Shown here piece by piece: positions 9,259 to 18,616 of a stretch of 64,000 bases of DNA (positions within the stretch are counted from its first letter, which is position 1; the number at the start of each line of letters is the position of its first letter). The position numbers were made by a program, and so were the translations under genes. The notes beneath the pieces were generated by a model. It was given only the letters and a program-made list of their open reading frames with translations, did no database searches and had not been told where the DNA came from. Origin of the DNA: Anaerolineaceae bacterium (GTDB taxonomy: Bacteria > Chloroflexota > Anaerolineae > Anaerolineales > Anaerolineaceae); the NCBI GenBank assembly GCA_003524305.1, contig DQHW01000024.1, positions 117,511 through 181,510 on the forward strand, given 5' to 3'.

Positions 9259-10470
9259 ATGGCCATAAGCGATTATCGAATCGATTTCCCTATTTTGAAT
9301 CCTCAGAAGAATGACAATCAGGTCATCTATCTGGATACAGCATGCCAGAGTTTGCGTCCACGCCAGGTGATTGAGGCAATGGACCGCTACTATACCAAAT
9401 ACCCCGCCTGCAGCGGACGCAGCAATCATCAACTCGCCGCTGCCGTTACCCGGATGGTGGATGAAGCCCGGCAACAAGTGGCGCGTTTTTTGGGCGCCTC
9501 ACGTATGGAAGAAATCATTTTCACGCGCAACACCACTGAAGGCATCAACCTCGTTGCCAACGCCTTTGACTTTAACCCTGGTGACACCGTTTTGATAAGC
9601 GGAAAAGAACACAATTCCAATCTCATTCCATGGCAAATGTTAGTCAAACGGCGCGGCATTCATTTGAAAATTTTGCATCCGCTTGCAGATGGCAGTTTCG
9701 ACCTGCCCGGCTTTGAACAAGCATTATCTACCGGAGTAAAACTGGTATCTTTTGGCTACACTTCCAACCTGGATGGAGTAACTCTGCCTGCAGAGCAGAT
9801 CATTAAGCTTGCGCACAAACGCGGCGCGCTCGTGATGCTCGATGCTGCACAAGCTGCCCCGCATCGAAAGATAAACGTCCGCGCTTTGGATGTAGATTTT
9901 CTTGCTTTATCTGGACACAAAATCCTCGGCCCTTCAGGAACCGGTGTACTTTATGGCAAGTACAAACTTCTTGATGCAATGAACCCATTTATGGTGGGTG
10001 GAGACACTGTCGCCTCCTCAACCTATGAAACCTGCGAGTTCCTGCCTGTACCAGAAAAATACGAAGCCGGTCTTCAGGATTATGCCGGCATCATCGGTCT
10101 TGGAGAAGCCGCACGTTACCTTCAATCCGTTGGCTTTGATGCCATTCAAAAGCAGGAATTGCTGCTAAATAAGATCATGACTGAAGGAACAAGAGACATA
10201 CAAGGCCTTCAATTGATAGGTCCTGCTGACCCTGCCCTGCGTGGCGGTATTTTTACTTTTTATGTGGATGGCATTGATTCTCACCGTATAGCTTTAATGC
10301 TTGATCAGATGGCCAACATCTGCGTTCGATCAGGACAGCACTGTGTACATTCCTGGTTTAATGCAAAGGGACTCAAAGGCTCGGTCAGGGCATCTGCTTA
10401 TTTCTATAACACTCAAGAAGAAGTGCAACTGTTTGTTGAAAATCTCAAAAAGATTAGAAAGGTACTCTAA
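9259..10470 (+). CDS. Cysteine desulfurase-like aminotransferase, SufS type
   Basis: The 403 residues form a class-V aminotransferase fold. The PLP lysine is Lys221 in SGHKILGPSGTG, preceded by the cofactor Asp/Gln/His pattern (LDAAQAAPH). The sulfur-accepting cysteine is Cys361 in RSGQHC, the group-II (SufS/CsdA) arrangement with a short loop. Such enzymes convert cysteine to alanine and pass persulfide sulfur to Fe-S or thio-cofactor assembly. No suf or isc genes are adjacent, so the receiving pathway is unknown. The next gene starts four bases after the stop codon, indicating co-transcription with a DsbA-like protein. Confidence 0.85.
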   Translation: MAISDYRIDFPILNPQKNDNQVIYLDTACQSLRPRQVIEAMDRYYTKYPACSGRSNHQLAAAVTRMVDEARQQVARFLGASRMEEIIFTRNTTEGINLVANAFDFNPGDTVLISGKEHNSNLIPWQMLVKRRGIHLKILHPLADGSFDLPGFEQALSTGVKLVSFGYTSNLDGVTLPAEQIIKLAHKRGALVMLDAAQAAPHRKINVRALDVDFLALSGHKILGPSGTGVLYGKYKLLDAMNPFMVGGDTVASSTYETCEFLPVPEKYEAGLQDYAGIIGLGEAARYLQSVGFDAIQKQELLLNKIMTEGTRDIQGLQLIGPADPALRGGIFTFYVDGIDSHRIALMLDQMANICVRSGQHCVHSWFNAKGLKGSVRASAYFYNTQEEVQLFVENLKKIRKVL

Positions 10471-10474
10471 CCTT

Positions 10475-11425
10475 ATGTTTTGTATCGTCGCAGCCGTTGT
10501 TCTATCCATTTTAGGAATCTTCAGCGCCGCCAATCGCCGTCTGGCAAAAGAAGCCCTGGATTGTGTTTTCCGTCGTATCACTTTTCGCCCCTGTAATACT
10601 GGGTTCGATGAAAAGATGAAAGCCAAAATTCTTGGCAAAATGATCAACCGATCTGAACGTACTGCTCGTTTCTTGAGCAAAAACTTTGAATTACTTGCCT
10701 GGATCTTTTTCGTATTAATGCTCGCCTCAAGTGTATTTATGGTACGCAGTTTGTATTTGTTCTACACCACCGGCTCGTGTAACGGCGCCAACGATGCCGG
10801 TTTTTGCGTATTTGACCCCACCGGAGAAAACAATGAAACTTCCAGCACAACAGAAGGTGCATGCCCGGTGCCTGCAAACATAACCGATGAGGGTGGTGGA
10901 TTGACGCTGAAAGGTGTTGATCTTGATCTTTGGCCGGTTAAAAACTCGGAATCAGAAGACCAGTTCATTTTTATCGGCTGTTATTCTTGTGAATACACAC
11001 GCAAGGTATACCCGGAGATTCGAAAACTGGTTGATGAGTTCAAACCTGAGTTCTTCTTTGGCGAATACCCTACCAAACTCAAAACTGATTATCTTTCACG
11101 CATCGGCTACTGTGTTTATGACCAGAATCAAGAAAAATACTGGCAAATGAACGATGCTTTCTTTGCTGAAGATCAAGCTTTGCTTGAAGATGTTGCAGCC
11201 ACCAATGAGATCTTAACCAACCTTGGTTTGGATGCACATGCCATTGAAACTTGCGCCGCTGAACCTGCGACTGAAGAAGCTGTTCAGAAGCTATTTACAG
11301 AAATTAAAAAGACTAACTTCTATGGCACCCCCACCATTTTTATCAACGGCGAACCGCTGGTTGGACCAAAACCCTTCCGCGTCTATGCCATCCAATTGGA
11401 AGGATTTTTCTTCTGGTTGAAGTAA
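10475..11425 (+). CDS. Membrane-anchored DsbA-like thioredoxin-fold protein
   Basis: The open frame begins inside the desulfurase gene, but the first start outside it is the ATG at 10475, giving 316 residues. Two hydrophobic segments lie near the N-terminus (FCIVAAVVLSILGIF and one around residue 72-95), then a Cys-containing extracellular linker and a thioredoxin-like domain. That domain has a CYSC active site and, near the end, YGTPTIFING containing the cis-proline of the DsbA family. It should catalyse thiol-disulfide exchange outside the membrane. Coupling to a cysteine desulfurase gene is suggestive of sulfur or redox handling but does not prove a joint pathway. Confidence 0.78.
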   Translation: MFCIVAAVVLSILGIFSAANRRLAKEALDCVFRRITFRPCNTGFDEKMKAKILGKMINRSERTARFLSKNFELLAWIFFVLMLASSVFMVRSLYLFYTTGSCNGANDAGFCVFDPTGENNETSSTTEGACPVPANITDEGGGLTLKGVDLDLWPVKNSESEDQFIFIGCYSCEYTRKVYPEIRKLVDEFKPEFFFGEYPTKLKTDYLSRIGYCVYDQNQEKYWQMNDAFFAEDQALLEDVAATNEILTNLGLDAHAIETCAAEPATEEAVQKLFTEIKKTNFYGTPTIFINGEPLVGPKPFRVYAIQLEGFFFWLK

Positions 11426-11478
11426 TGTACCGAAAACTACATAAGAATTATCCTTTAGATTGAACTCTGGAGAAACCC

Positions 11479-12108
11479 TTGATTCGAAATATCATCTGGG
11501 ATGTAGATGGAACCCTCTTCGACACGTACCCTGCGTTTTCATACTCCTTTCAATTGGCATTGAAGGATCTTGGATATGATGTTCCTTTGGATTGGATCAC
11601 TCAGCAGGCTCGTATTTCAATCGATTTCTGTGTTAAAGCTCTCGCAGAGAGATGCCAGGTAGACGAGAATATTATTGGTGTTAAATTTGATAAATTCTAC
11701 AGCAGCACCACCGCGTTGGACCAACCACCTTTTGAATGTGTTATTGAAATATGCAACTTCATCGTGGAGTCCGGGGGGAAAAACCTGATTGTCACGCATC
11801 GTCGCGCTGAGGGATTGATGGAACTTTTAGATACCTTCAACTTGCGCCAATACTTTTCTGGTTGGACGACCGCGGATGACGCGTACAAGCGTAAGCCTGA
11901 CCCTGAGGCGTTTCTGGTTTCTATCGCCAAGCATAACCTTAATCCAGTCGAAACACTGGCAGTTGGTGATCGTGATATCGACGTCCTTGCCGGACAAGCT
12001 GCCGGATTGGAGGCATGCTTGTTTGGTGATCCGCTGCCAACCTGCCAGCCCGATCTCATCGTTCAGAATTTTGCACAATTGTTAGCATGGATAGAAAAAT
12101 CAAGGTAA
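11479..12108 (+). CDS. HAD-superfamily hydrolase (subfamily IA phosphatase)
   Basis: Starts at TTG with GGAG six bases upstream. The 209 residues show all four HAD motifs: WDVDGTLFDT (nucleophile and acid aspartates), LIVTHR (Thr), KRKPDPEAF (Lys) and VGDRDIDVLAG (magnesium-binding acids). The helical cap after motif I is of the phosphoglycolate-phosphatase / beta-phosphoglucomutase type. The substrate is not determinable. A perfect hairpin terminator follows. Confidence 0.85.
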   Translation: MIRNIIWDVDGTLFDTYPAFSYSFQLALKDLGYDVPLDWITQQARISIDFCVKALAERCQVDENIIGVKFDKFYSSTTALDQPPFECVIEICNFIVESGGKNLIVTHRRAEGLMELLDTFNLRQYFSGWTTADDAYKRKPDPEAFLVSIAKHNLNPVETLAVGDRDIDVLAGQAAGLEACLFGDPLPTCQPDLIVQNFAQLLAWIEKSR

Positions 12109-12150
12109 GGTTTCAAAATCGTTAATAATTGAAACACTATGCACAGCAAA

Positions 12151-12172
12151 AACGTCCCCGATTGGGGACGTT
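12151..12172. terminator. Hairpin terminator between convergent genes
   Basis: A nine-base perfect GC-rich stem (AACGTCCCC / GGGGACGTT) with a 4-base loop lies between the HAD gene and the convergent DUF4870 gene. Confidence 0.7.
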
Positions 12173-12196
12173 GGCTTTCATTCTGTACAAACTGGT

Positions 12197-12544
12197 TTAT
12201 GACCAAGCCTGTTTCTTGGCAAATTCGGTGATAAACGGGATATCAACATAAGTGCCACTGTTTGCTTTAACTGCATAGATGATGTTAATGATCCAGATTA
12301 ACCAGGTAAATAATCCAACAAAAGGAATTAGGGTAAGGATTGAAACAGCAATAATTTCAACTACTCCCAAAATCAAAGCTGGAATATAGTGATACTTAAC
12401 AAAGGGTCTGTTCTTTTTATCATCGACGAAAAGGGTGATAATTGGAAGGAGCGGTGTGAAAAGAAAACACAGAATAACCCAGATGCGATCGTCGCTGGTT
12501 ACTTCAGGGGCTGGTGCCGGGGTAATTTCTGGCGGTGTGGTCAT
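12197..12544 (-). CDS. DUF4870/Tic20-like small membrane protein
   Basis: The ATG at 12544 has AAGGAGAG just upstream, so the longer frame is rejected. The 115-residue product has a Pro-rich start, then three membrane segments with the family pattern: a helix of the WVILCFLFTPLLP type, a KK.RPFVKYHYIPAL segment, and a final helix pair ending IIYAVKANSG. Proteins of this kind are widespread but of unknown role. It is transcribed alone. Confidence 0.8.
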   Translation of the reverse strand: MTTPPEITPAPAPEVTSDDRIWVILCFLFTPLLPIITLFVDDKKNRPFVKYHYIPALILGVVEIIAVSILTLIPFVGLFTWLIWIINIIYAVKANSGTYVDIPFITEFAKKQAWS

Positions 12545-12739
12545 ATTCTCTCCTTGAACTAGTAATAAAAATTGATAATACTTCAATACAGTATACTGAT
12601 TTTCTTTGGCTTAATCCACCTATTAAGCAAAATCGTAAAGGTTTACGATAATGCCACGTCGATTATCTATCATTTTTCAATTAATTATTGTCATGGAAAT
12701 AAGAATTTTTATGTAAATGGCAAAATCGGCAATAAATAT

Positions 12740-12767
12740 TTGAAAAAACATGCAAAAAGCCTATACT
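12740..12767 (+). promoter_or_regulatory. Putative sigma-70 promoter of HD-GYP gene
   Basis: TTGAAA at 12740-12745 and TATACT at 12762-12767 are separated by 16 bases, about 75 bases ahead of the HD-GYP start codon. No operator is evident. Confidence 0.4.
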
Positions 12768-12843
12768 GTAAGTAACGTAAACGTCCCTATCATCTTGTTA
12801 TCAATTTGGTCAAAACTAATTATTCGGTATAAAGGGAGAATCG

Positions 12844-15135
12844 ATGAAAAGGGAAAATAACAATGCGGATGAAGTTCATCACTTGCATCTATCTCTTTTT
12901 GAAAATATGACCGTGGGGGTTGTATACCAGTCTGCAGATGGCAAGATCGTAACTGCAAACAAAGCTGCGCAAAAAATACTCGGATTAAGTCTTGAACAAC
13001 TTCAAGGCCGCACCCCCTTGGATCCACACTGGTGTGCTATTCATGAAGACGGTTCCGAGTTTCCAGGTTCTGAACATCCCTGGATGCTTGCGTCACAGAC
13101 GGCTAAATCCGTTAATGATGTAACCATGGGAGTGTTCAATCCAAAAAGTAAGGCTTACACCTGGTTAAGGATTAACTCCTTTCCGCAATTTAGAGATAAA
13201 ACTGGAATTCTCACAAACATAATCACCACCTTCGAGGTTATCGACCGTCAAAAAGCTGCAGAAGAAAATTCTCGCTCACAGGAATTGACATTAAAGCTTT
13301 TCGTGGAATATGCACCTGCTGCCATCGCCATGTTTGATACCCAAATGAGGTACATTGCGGCCAGCCGGCGTTATTTAACTGATTATCGTCTTGGTGAGAT
13401 TAATGTTATTGGTCGCTCACATTACGAAGTATTCCCAGAAATATCAGATGAAATAAAAAAAGTACATCAACGCTGTATTGCCGGAGAGTCTATTAAGGAA
13501 GACCAAGAACCTTTCTTAAGGATGGATGGCAGTCTGGATTGGGTGCGTTGGGAAGTTCATCCCTGGTATCAAAAAGGTGAAATTGGCGGGATTATCTTGT
13601 TTACAGAAGTGATTACGGATCAGATTAATTTGCTAGAAGAACATCGGAACTCACGGGCCAGACTTCAAGCAGCGCTAGCCAGTATGAATGACGCAGTTAT
13701 GATTACCGACCTGGATGGGAAAATTATTGATTTCAATGATGCTTGTGTGACTTTTCATAAATCTCCTCGTGGAAGTGTCTGCTCCAAAACCCTGGAGGAA
13801 TACTTTGCATGGGTAGATGTATACAATCCTAACGGCGAAATTATACCGATGAGTGAATGGGCAATTCCACGCGCATTACGGGGTGAAACTGGAAACAACG
13901 TTGAATTTGTATTCCGCCGCAAGGATACGGGTGAAACCTGGATAGGCAACTTTAGCTTTGCCCCGATCCGTGATATAGACGAGAAGGTTACTGGATCTGT
14001 GGTCGTAGCACGAGATGTAACTGACCATAAAGCCGCTGAAGAGGAGCTGCGTAACCAGGTGAGGCGCCTTGCATCGCTGCGTACCATCGACATGGCCATT
14101 TCATCCAGCCTTGATTTGCATGTTACTTTAAATGTTGTGCTTGAACACGTGGTCAATCAATTAAATGTGGATGCCGCAGTCATTCTCCTCTATGAACCTA
14201 AATCGAACGAACTGGTCTATGCTGCCAGCCGTGGTTTTGTCACAACCGGCATCTCTCACCTGCGGTTAAAACTTGGAGAAGACTACGCCGGACAGGCAGC
14301 GCTAAATCGTCGGACGGTTAGTATCAGTAATTTTGAAAAATCGGAGCGGACGTTCTCAAAGGGAGCCTTGTTGGCAGAAGAGAATTTTGTCTCCTTTTAT
14401 GCAGTTCCCCTGCTGGCAAAGGGCAAGATCAATGGCGTACTGGAAATATTCCACCGCACACCTCTCAATCCGAAACCAGATTGGCTGGATTACATGGAAA
14501 CCCTGGCAGGTCAGGCATCCATTGCGATTGACAGCGGCCAATTGTTTGATGGATTGCAGCGCACCAACAATGAACTATTGCTGGCCTATGACGCCACGAT
14601 CATAGGATGGTCAAAAGCCATGGATTTACGGGATAGAGAGACTGAAGGGCACACTGAACGCGTCACTGACTTGACGATTGACCTGGCTCGGGTTGCAGGC
14701 ATGACTGGTGACCAGATTGCCAATATACGCCGGGGAGCACTACTGCACGATATTGGCAAGCTTGGGGTTCCTGACAGCATACTCTTCAAACCTGATAAGC
14801 TTACCGAAGAAGAATGGGTTATCATGCGCAAACACCCCCAATTTGCCTATGACTTGCTGTCGCCAGTTGAATATCTCAAACCAGCGCTGGATATACCCTA
14901 TTGTCATCATGAAAAATGGGATGGCACCGGTTATCCGCGTGGGCTAAAAGGCAAAGAAATCCCCTTCGAGGCGCGCCTGTTTGCGGTAGTGGATGTGTGG
15001 GATGCATTGTGCTCTGACCGGCCATATCGCGCCGGCTGGCCTGAACCCAAAGTAATCAATTATATCCACGATCAATCAGGAACCCATTTTGACCCCAAAG
15101 CGGTTCAACTCTTCATGAATTTCATGCAAAAATAA
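12844..15135 (+). CDS. PAS-PAS-PAS-GAF-HD-GYP c-di-GMP phosphodiesterase
   Basis: A soluble 763-residue sensor. Three PAS domains (about 15-135, 155-270 and 275-400) are followed by a GAF domain (about 420-570) and an HD-GYP domain (about 580-760). The HD-GYP signatures are intact: GHTERV, the HD pair in LLHDIGKLGVPD, HPQFAYDLL, HHEKWDGTGYPRGL and DVWDALCSDRPYR. Such domains hydrolyse cyclic di-GMP to GMP or pGpG with bound metal. With no membrane segment, it should sense a cytosolic cue. The ATG follows AAAGGGAGAA. It is a single-gene unit with no GGDEF partner in the window. Confidence 0.93.
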   Translation: MKRENNNADEVHHLHLSLFENMTVGVVYQSADGKIVTANKAAQKILGLSLEQLQGRTPLDPHWCAIHEDGSEFPGSEHPWMLASQTAKSVNDVTMGVFNPKSKAYTWLRINSFPQFRDKTGILTNIITTFEVIDRQKAAEENSRSQELTLKLFVEYAPAAIAMFDTQMRYIAASRRYLTDYRLGEINVIGRSHYEVFPEISDEIKKVHQRCIAGESIKEDQEPFLRMDGSLDWVRWEVHPWYQKGEIGGIILFTEVITDQINLLEEHRNSRARLQAALASMNDAVMITDLDGKIIDFNDACVTFHKSPRGSVCSKTLEEYFAWVDVYNPNGEIIPMSEWAIPRALRGETGNNVEFVFRRKDTGETWIGNFSFAPIRDIDEKVTGSVVVARDVTDHKAAEEELRNQVRRLASLRTIDMAISSSLDLHVTLNVVLEHVVNQLNVDAAVILLYEPKSNELVYAASRGFVTTGISHLRLKLGEDYAGQAALNRRTVSISNFEKSERTFSKGALLAEENFVSFYAVPLLAKGKINGVLEIFHRTPLNPKPDWLDYMETLAGQASIAIDSGQLFDGLQRTNNELLLAYDATIIGWSKAMDLRDRETEGHTERVTDLTIDLARVAGMTGDQIANIRRGALLHDIGKLGVPDSILFKPDKLTEEEWVIMRKHPQFAYDLLSPVEYLKPALDIPYCHHEKWDGTGYPRGLKGKEIPFEARLFAVVDVWDALCSDRPYRAGWPEPKVINYIHDQSGTHFDPKAVQLFMNFMQK

Positions 15136-15188
15136 ATCCTGGTGGAATGATCCAGACCGGGATACTGCCAATGAAATGAAGGATTTAA

Positions 15189-15680
15189 TCAGTCATGCAC
15201 CATCATGTCGATGGCAATGGCGACGGTGAGAATCAAGACATCTTCCTGGTCGGGGTCTATTTCAATGCCGTAAACATCAGATAGTTTGAACCATTTTTTT
15301 GAGATTTCAGCCACACGGCGCAAGCCTTCTCTGATGGTATATTCGTGATCCAATATCTTGCCCTGCACGATGAGGTCTGGTCCGCTGCGAATCTTGACAG
15401 TCCAGCGGTCACGGAAGGGTGCGATTAAAGCCTTCTGCACGAGGGCGATGCGTTTGCCTTCCATGTCTTCAATTTCCATGGTGTCTTTGATGCGCAGCAT
15501 GCGCTCCTGAATGCGGCATAAGGGTGTACCTTCGGCATCTTCTACGATCAAGGTCTTGCGAATCTTCAGGGCTTTACCGTCCACTTTAAAGGCTTTTTGA
15601 TCATCCTCATTTTCGATCCAGTAATCATCGCCGATGGAAATCAGTTTCTGATGAATCTTGTAACGCGACGCTTTGCCCAT
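15189..15680 (-). CDS. LURP-one-related family protein
   Basis: 163 residues with the regular all-beta pattern of the LURP-one/Tubby-like fold (bacterial YxjI type): KIHQKLISIGDDYWIEN, KAFKVDGKALKIRKTL, a LCRIQERML strand and DRWTVKI, plus a buried C-terminal hydrophobic helix (LILTVAIAIDMMV). The family is related to scramblases and Tubby lipid-binding proteins, but bacterial members have no established function. It is monocistronic and divergent from the TolB-like gene. Confidence 0.85.
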   Translation of the reverse strand: MGKASRYKIHQKLISIGDDYWIENEDDQKAFKVDGKALKIRKTLIVEDAEGTPLCRIQERMLRIKDTMEIEDMEGKRIALVQKALIAPFRDRWTVKIRSGPDLIVQGKILDHEYTIREGLRRVAEISKKWFKLSDVYGIEIDPDQEDVLILTVAIAIDMMVHD

Positions 15681-15748
15681 GGCTGCTCCTGAGGAATTAT
15701 GATAGTGATATGCAAGTGATTATAAATCACCCTAAATAGTATTTATTG

Positions 15749-15778
15749 TTGACTTTATATCAATTTTCCTTTTATAAT
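15749..15778 (+). promoter_or_regulatory. Putative promoter of TolB-like lipoprotein gene
   Basis: TTGACT at 15749-15754 and TATAAT at 15773-15778 with an 18-base spacer, about 120 bases ahead of the lipoprotein start. Confidence 0.55.
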
Positions 15779-15900
15779 AATTGCAGCGGGAAAAATAATT
15801 TTTATCATTTAGACAATAACTCCATTATCTGTTGAAAACCAAATATCCAATCCAGCTATGACCTTTGGTCAATATGAATTTTAAGGAGGCAAAGTTGCGC

Positions 15901-16854
15901 ATGAAGCATCTAACCGTCAGCACTTTGTGTGTGATCATTTTGTTATCGATTGCATGTCAATATACTGTCTATTCTGATATAGCAAAACCGAATAACGGAA
16001 TTATCATTTTTGAATCCTATAGTCCCAATGGGACCGAATTGATTAAATACGAAGTGGAAAGCGGGAATTTTTATGCACTTACGCAAAATGATAATGTTGA
16101 TAAATTAGGAGCATTTAACCCAAAAACTAATAAACTCGCTTTTGTTTCAGATCGAGGAGGTTGTTGGAATATTTGGCAAATGGATCTTTCAGGTGGATCA
16201 GTTTACAAACTAACCGATGACAGGAAGCTTTACGTAAATGGATTAGATTGGACTGACAACGGTGGGTTCTTAGCTGCTTCACTTCAGGAAGACTGTGAAG
16301 GATGCGTGTTTGACATTGTTACGATAACTGAAAATGGGAGAAACCTCAATAATTTAACACAGTCCAAAGAAATTGAATTTCAACCCGATTGGTCTCCTAA
16401 TGGGAATGAAATAATTTTTGTGGCAAAATCCAGCAAAATGACTGATCAAATTTATATTATGGACAATGATGGAAAAAATATTACAAACTTAACAAAGAAT
16501 GATGTAAACAATGAAAACCCTCATTGGTCTCCAAATGGAAAATATATTGTTTTTTCCTCTGAAATGACAGATGGTGATTGGGATATATATATCATGGACA
16601 GTAATGGAGAAAACCTCCAATTAGTAACAAAAAACTTAACTGATGACATTACTCCAAACTGGTCTCCTGATGGGAATAAATTGGTTTACTCTACTTTTAT
16701 AGAAAATAATTTTGAAATTGTGATTTCTGACCTTGATGGAACCAACCAAATTCGATTAACACATAATCCGCTTGACGAACGTACACCGCTATGGATTCAA
16801 TTTGAAGGATGTGCTGATGAAGAAGAAAACCAATTGAAATCCAATCAGGCATAG
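15901..16854 (+). CDS. TolB-like beta-propeller lipoprotein, copy 1
   Basis: AAGGAGG at 15883-15889 serves the ATG at 15901 (or the TTG at 15895). The signal peptide ends in a lipobox (LSIAC), so the protein is lipid-anchored. The rest is built of about six WD40-like/PD40 blades of the TolB type, with recurring P.WSP.G..I.F and IY.MD.DG..I..LT patterns. These propellers usually bind other proteins or glycans. The next gene is a clear paralogue of the same length. A tal-pal system is not present, so a classical TolB role is unlikely. The target is unknown. Confidence 0.8.
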   Translation: MKHLTVSTLCVIILLSIACQYTVYSDIAKPNNGIIIFESYSPNGTELIKYEVESGNFYALTQNDNVDKLGAFNPKTNKLAFVSDRGGCWNIWQMDLSGGSVYKLTDDRKLYVNGLDWTDNGGFLAASLQEDCEGCVFDIVTITENGRNLNNLTQSKEIEFQPDWSPNGNEIIFVAKSSKMTDQIYIMDNDGKNITNLTKNDVNNENPHWSPNGKYIVFSSEMTDGDWDIYIMDSNGENLQLVTKNLTDDITPNWSPDGNKLVYSTFIENNFEIVISDLDGTNQIRLTHNPLDERTPLWIQFEGCADEEENQLKSNQA

Positions 16855-16917
16855 GCATATTTGCAAACGTATACGATGAGCTGAATCGCGATAAGACAAA
16901 TCAAATGGAGCAAATTC

Positions 16918-17850
16918 ATGAATAAGCGATTAATCAGAATTGAATTATTTATGTTCTTTATCCTGATGTCTCTTGCCTGTTCCAGCGTGGGTTTAAAGGA
17001 AAGATTAGGGATATTGGATGGGCTGATTTATTTTGATTCGGACCACTATGGAAACTCAGAAATTTTTTCAATTAATCCCAACACCAGAATAGTGACCAGA
17101 CTCACAAACAATACCGCAAATGATTTCGGCCCATTTTTTAATTCAAGTAAAAATAAGATAGGATTCTCTTCTGACTATGAAGATGGTTACAACTATTGGC
17201 AAATGGATGCTAATGGTGAAAATCTGGTAAATATCACAAAGAAAGATAACATTACAGTCAATGTTCCAAGATGGTCGGTGGACGGAAAAGTTATCGTAAC
17301 TGGATTAGTCACCAAGTGTCTCACAGATTCTGATCCATGTGATTTTGAAATCTTTTTAATGAACTCGGATGGTTCGGCTCTTAAAAATCTTACACATCAT
17401 CCGACTGCCACCGACTGGTATGCAGATATGTCTCCAGATGGGCAGAAAATACTTTTTGTTTCCGATCGGAGTGGTGACCCTGACATATATGTCATGGATA
17501 AAGACGGAACAAATCTCACGATTCTTACAGAAAATAATGATTTCGAGAATATGCCGCGCTGGTCTCCAGATGGATCGCAAATTGTATTTGTGAGTGACAG
17601 AGAAGGCGGCGATTGGGATATATTTATAATGAATAGCGACGGTAGCAAACCAAAAATTATCACTACGAACACTTCCAATGATTACGACCCCTGTTGGTCA
17701 CCTGATGGAAAATGGCTGGTCTATGTATCTGATTATGATGGAGATACAGAAATCATGATCATGGATGTTAACGGGCAAAATCAAAGAAAACTTACAAACA
17801 ATTTTGACATGGAACACTCACCTTTTTGGGCGCCAGAAATCAAACAATAA
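16918..17850 (+). CDS. TolB-like beta-propeller lipoprotein, copy 2
   Basis: 310 residues with signal peptide and lipobox (MSLAC), followed by the same propeller repeats as its neighbour (PRWSPDGSQIVFVSDREGG, DIFIMNSDGS, CWSPDGKWLVYVSD). A TGGAG site precedes the ATG. The close paralogy, order and 63-base gap suggest tandem duplication and co-transcription. The N-terminal third has diverged more than the blades, as expected if each copy binds a different partner. Confidence 0.8.
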   Translation: MNKRLIRIELFMFFILMSLACSSVGLKERLGILDGLIYFDSDHYGNSEIFSINPNTRIVTRLTNNTANDFGPFFNSSKNKIGFSSDYEDGYNYWQMDANGENLVNITKKDNITVNVPRWSVDGKVIVTGLVTKCLTDSDPCDFEIFLMNSDGSALKNLTHHPTATDWYADMSPDGQKILFVSDRSGDPDIYVMDKDGTNLTILTENNDFENMPRWSPDGSQIVFVSDREGGDWDIFIMNSDGSKPKIITTNTSNDYDPCWSPDGKWLVYVSDYDGDTEIMIMDVNGQNQRKLTNNFDMEHSPFWAPEIKQ

Positions 17851-17963
17851 TTTTGATTTCCAAATAGATCATTTCAATACCAATCGGTTAGGATTTGAAA
17901 CATAGTTGCAAAGAATTCAATGTTCTCTGCATTTTGGATTAATCACGACTATTCCGTGCTATA

Positions 17964-17976
17964 CTTACAACGTAAG
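17964..17976. promoter_or_regulatory. Palindromic operator of the toxin-antitoxin pair
   Basis: The inverted repeat CTTAC-AAC-GTAAG overlaps the end of a TATACT-like -10 box (17961 region), 15 bases ahead of the antitoxin start codon; flanking GTGC/GCAC extends the symmetry. AbrB-type antitoxins bind such sites to repress their own operon, so this is a likely autoregulatory site. Confidence 0.5.
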
Positions 17977-17990
17977 CACAGGAGGTTAGC

Positions 17991-18233
17991 ATGCAAAGAC
18001 AGTTATTCAAAACCGGTAACAGCATCGTTCTTTCACTGCCAAAAGAATTGTTAGATTCGTTGGGATTGAAAAATGGTGAAAATGTATCGGTTGAACTGGA
18101 TAAACCCAATAACCGCCTGGTTATCTCACCTGTAGAAAAACCCCTGGCCGCCAGCCTGGACGAAGATTTCGCCAAGCAGGTGAATGACTTTATTGAAAAG
18201 TACCGCCCTGCTCTTGAAGAATTGGCCAAGTGA
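17991..18233 (+). CDS. AbrB/MazE-type antitoxin
   Basis: 80 residues with the swapped-hairpin AbrB domain at the N-terminus (RQLFKTGNSIVLSLPKELLD, then a GLKNGE.V.VE strand), followed by an acidic, probably flexible tail that would wrap the toxin. A strong GGAGG site lies ahead of the ATG. The last codons overlap the toxin start (GTGA), so the two are translationally coupled. It should neutralise the Doc-like protein and repress the operon. Confidence 0.88.
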   Translation: MQRQLFKTGNSIVLSLPKELLDSLGLKNGENVSVELDKPNNRLVISPVEKPLAASLDEDFAKQVNDFIEKYRPALEELAK

Positions 18234-18616
18234 CCAGTTATCTCACATCCGAGCAGGTATTGTTTATCCATAATCGCCTGATCAAATTGACTTGCGGCGA
18301 GCATGATGTGCGAGATCTTTCCATGCTGCTTTCTGCACTGGGCAGACCTCAAGCTACTTTTGACAACCTTGAACTCTACCCTGACCTTTTCACCAAAGCT
18401 GCTGCTTTAATGGATTCATTGATCCGAAACCATCCTTTTTTGGATGGCAATAAACGCTGTGCGATCACGGCTGTAGGTTTATTTTTGGTTATGAATGGCT
18501 ATACGCTAAATGTGGATAATGAAGAAATAGTCCGATTCACACTTGCATGCGCACAATCGCTGGTTACTTTTGGTGACATTCAAAAGTGGATAACTCAAAA
18601 TAGCAAGGTTGTGTAA
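18230..18616 (+). CDS. doc: Doc/Fic-family toxin
   Basis: 128 residues, the usual Doc length. The Fic active-site loop HPFLDGNKR is intact, with the catalytic histidine and the nucleotide-binding GNKR. An N-terminal helix with LTSEQVLFIHNRLI and a middle RP.ATF..LE.YPDL segment also match death-on-curing proteins. Doc phosphorylates elongation factor Tu and halts translation; other Fic proteins AMP-ylate targets. It starts at GTG overlapping the antitoxin stop codon. Active-site intactness suggests a functional toxin. Confidence 0.9.
   Translation: MTSYLTSEQVLFIHNRLIKLTCGEHDVRDLSMLLSALGRPQATFDNLELYPDLFTKAAALMDSLIRNHPFLDGNKRCAITAVGLFLVMNGYTLNVDNEEIVRFTLACAQSLVTFGDIQKWITQNSKVV

Noticed and set aside
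10301..10474. A longer start for the DsbA-like protein
   Set aside because: It lies wholly inside the desulfurase gene and would put an unrelated basic peptide before the membrane helix. The ATG at 10475 is the sensible start.
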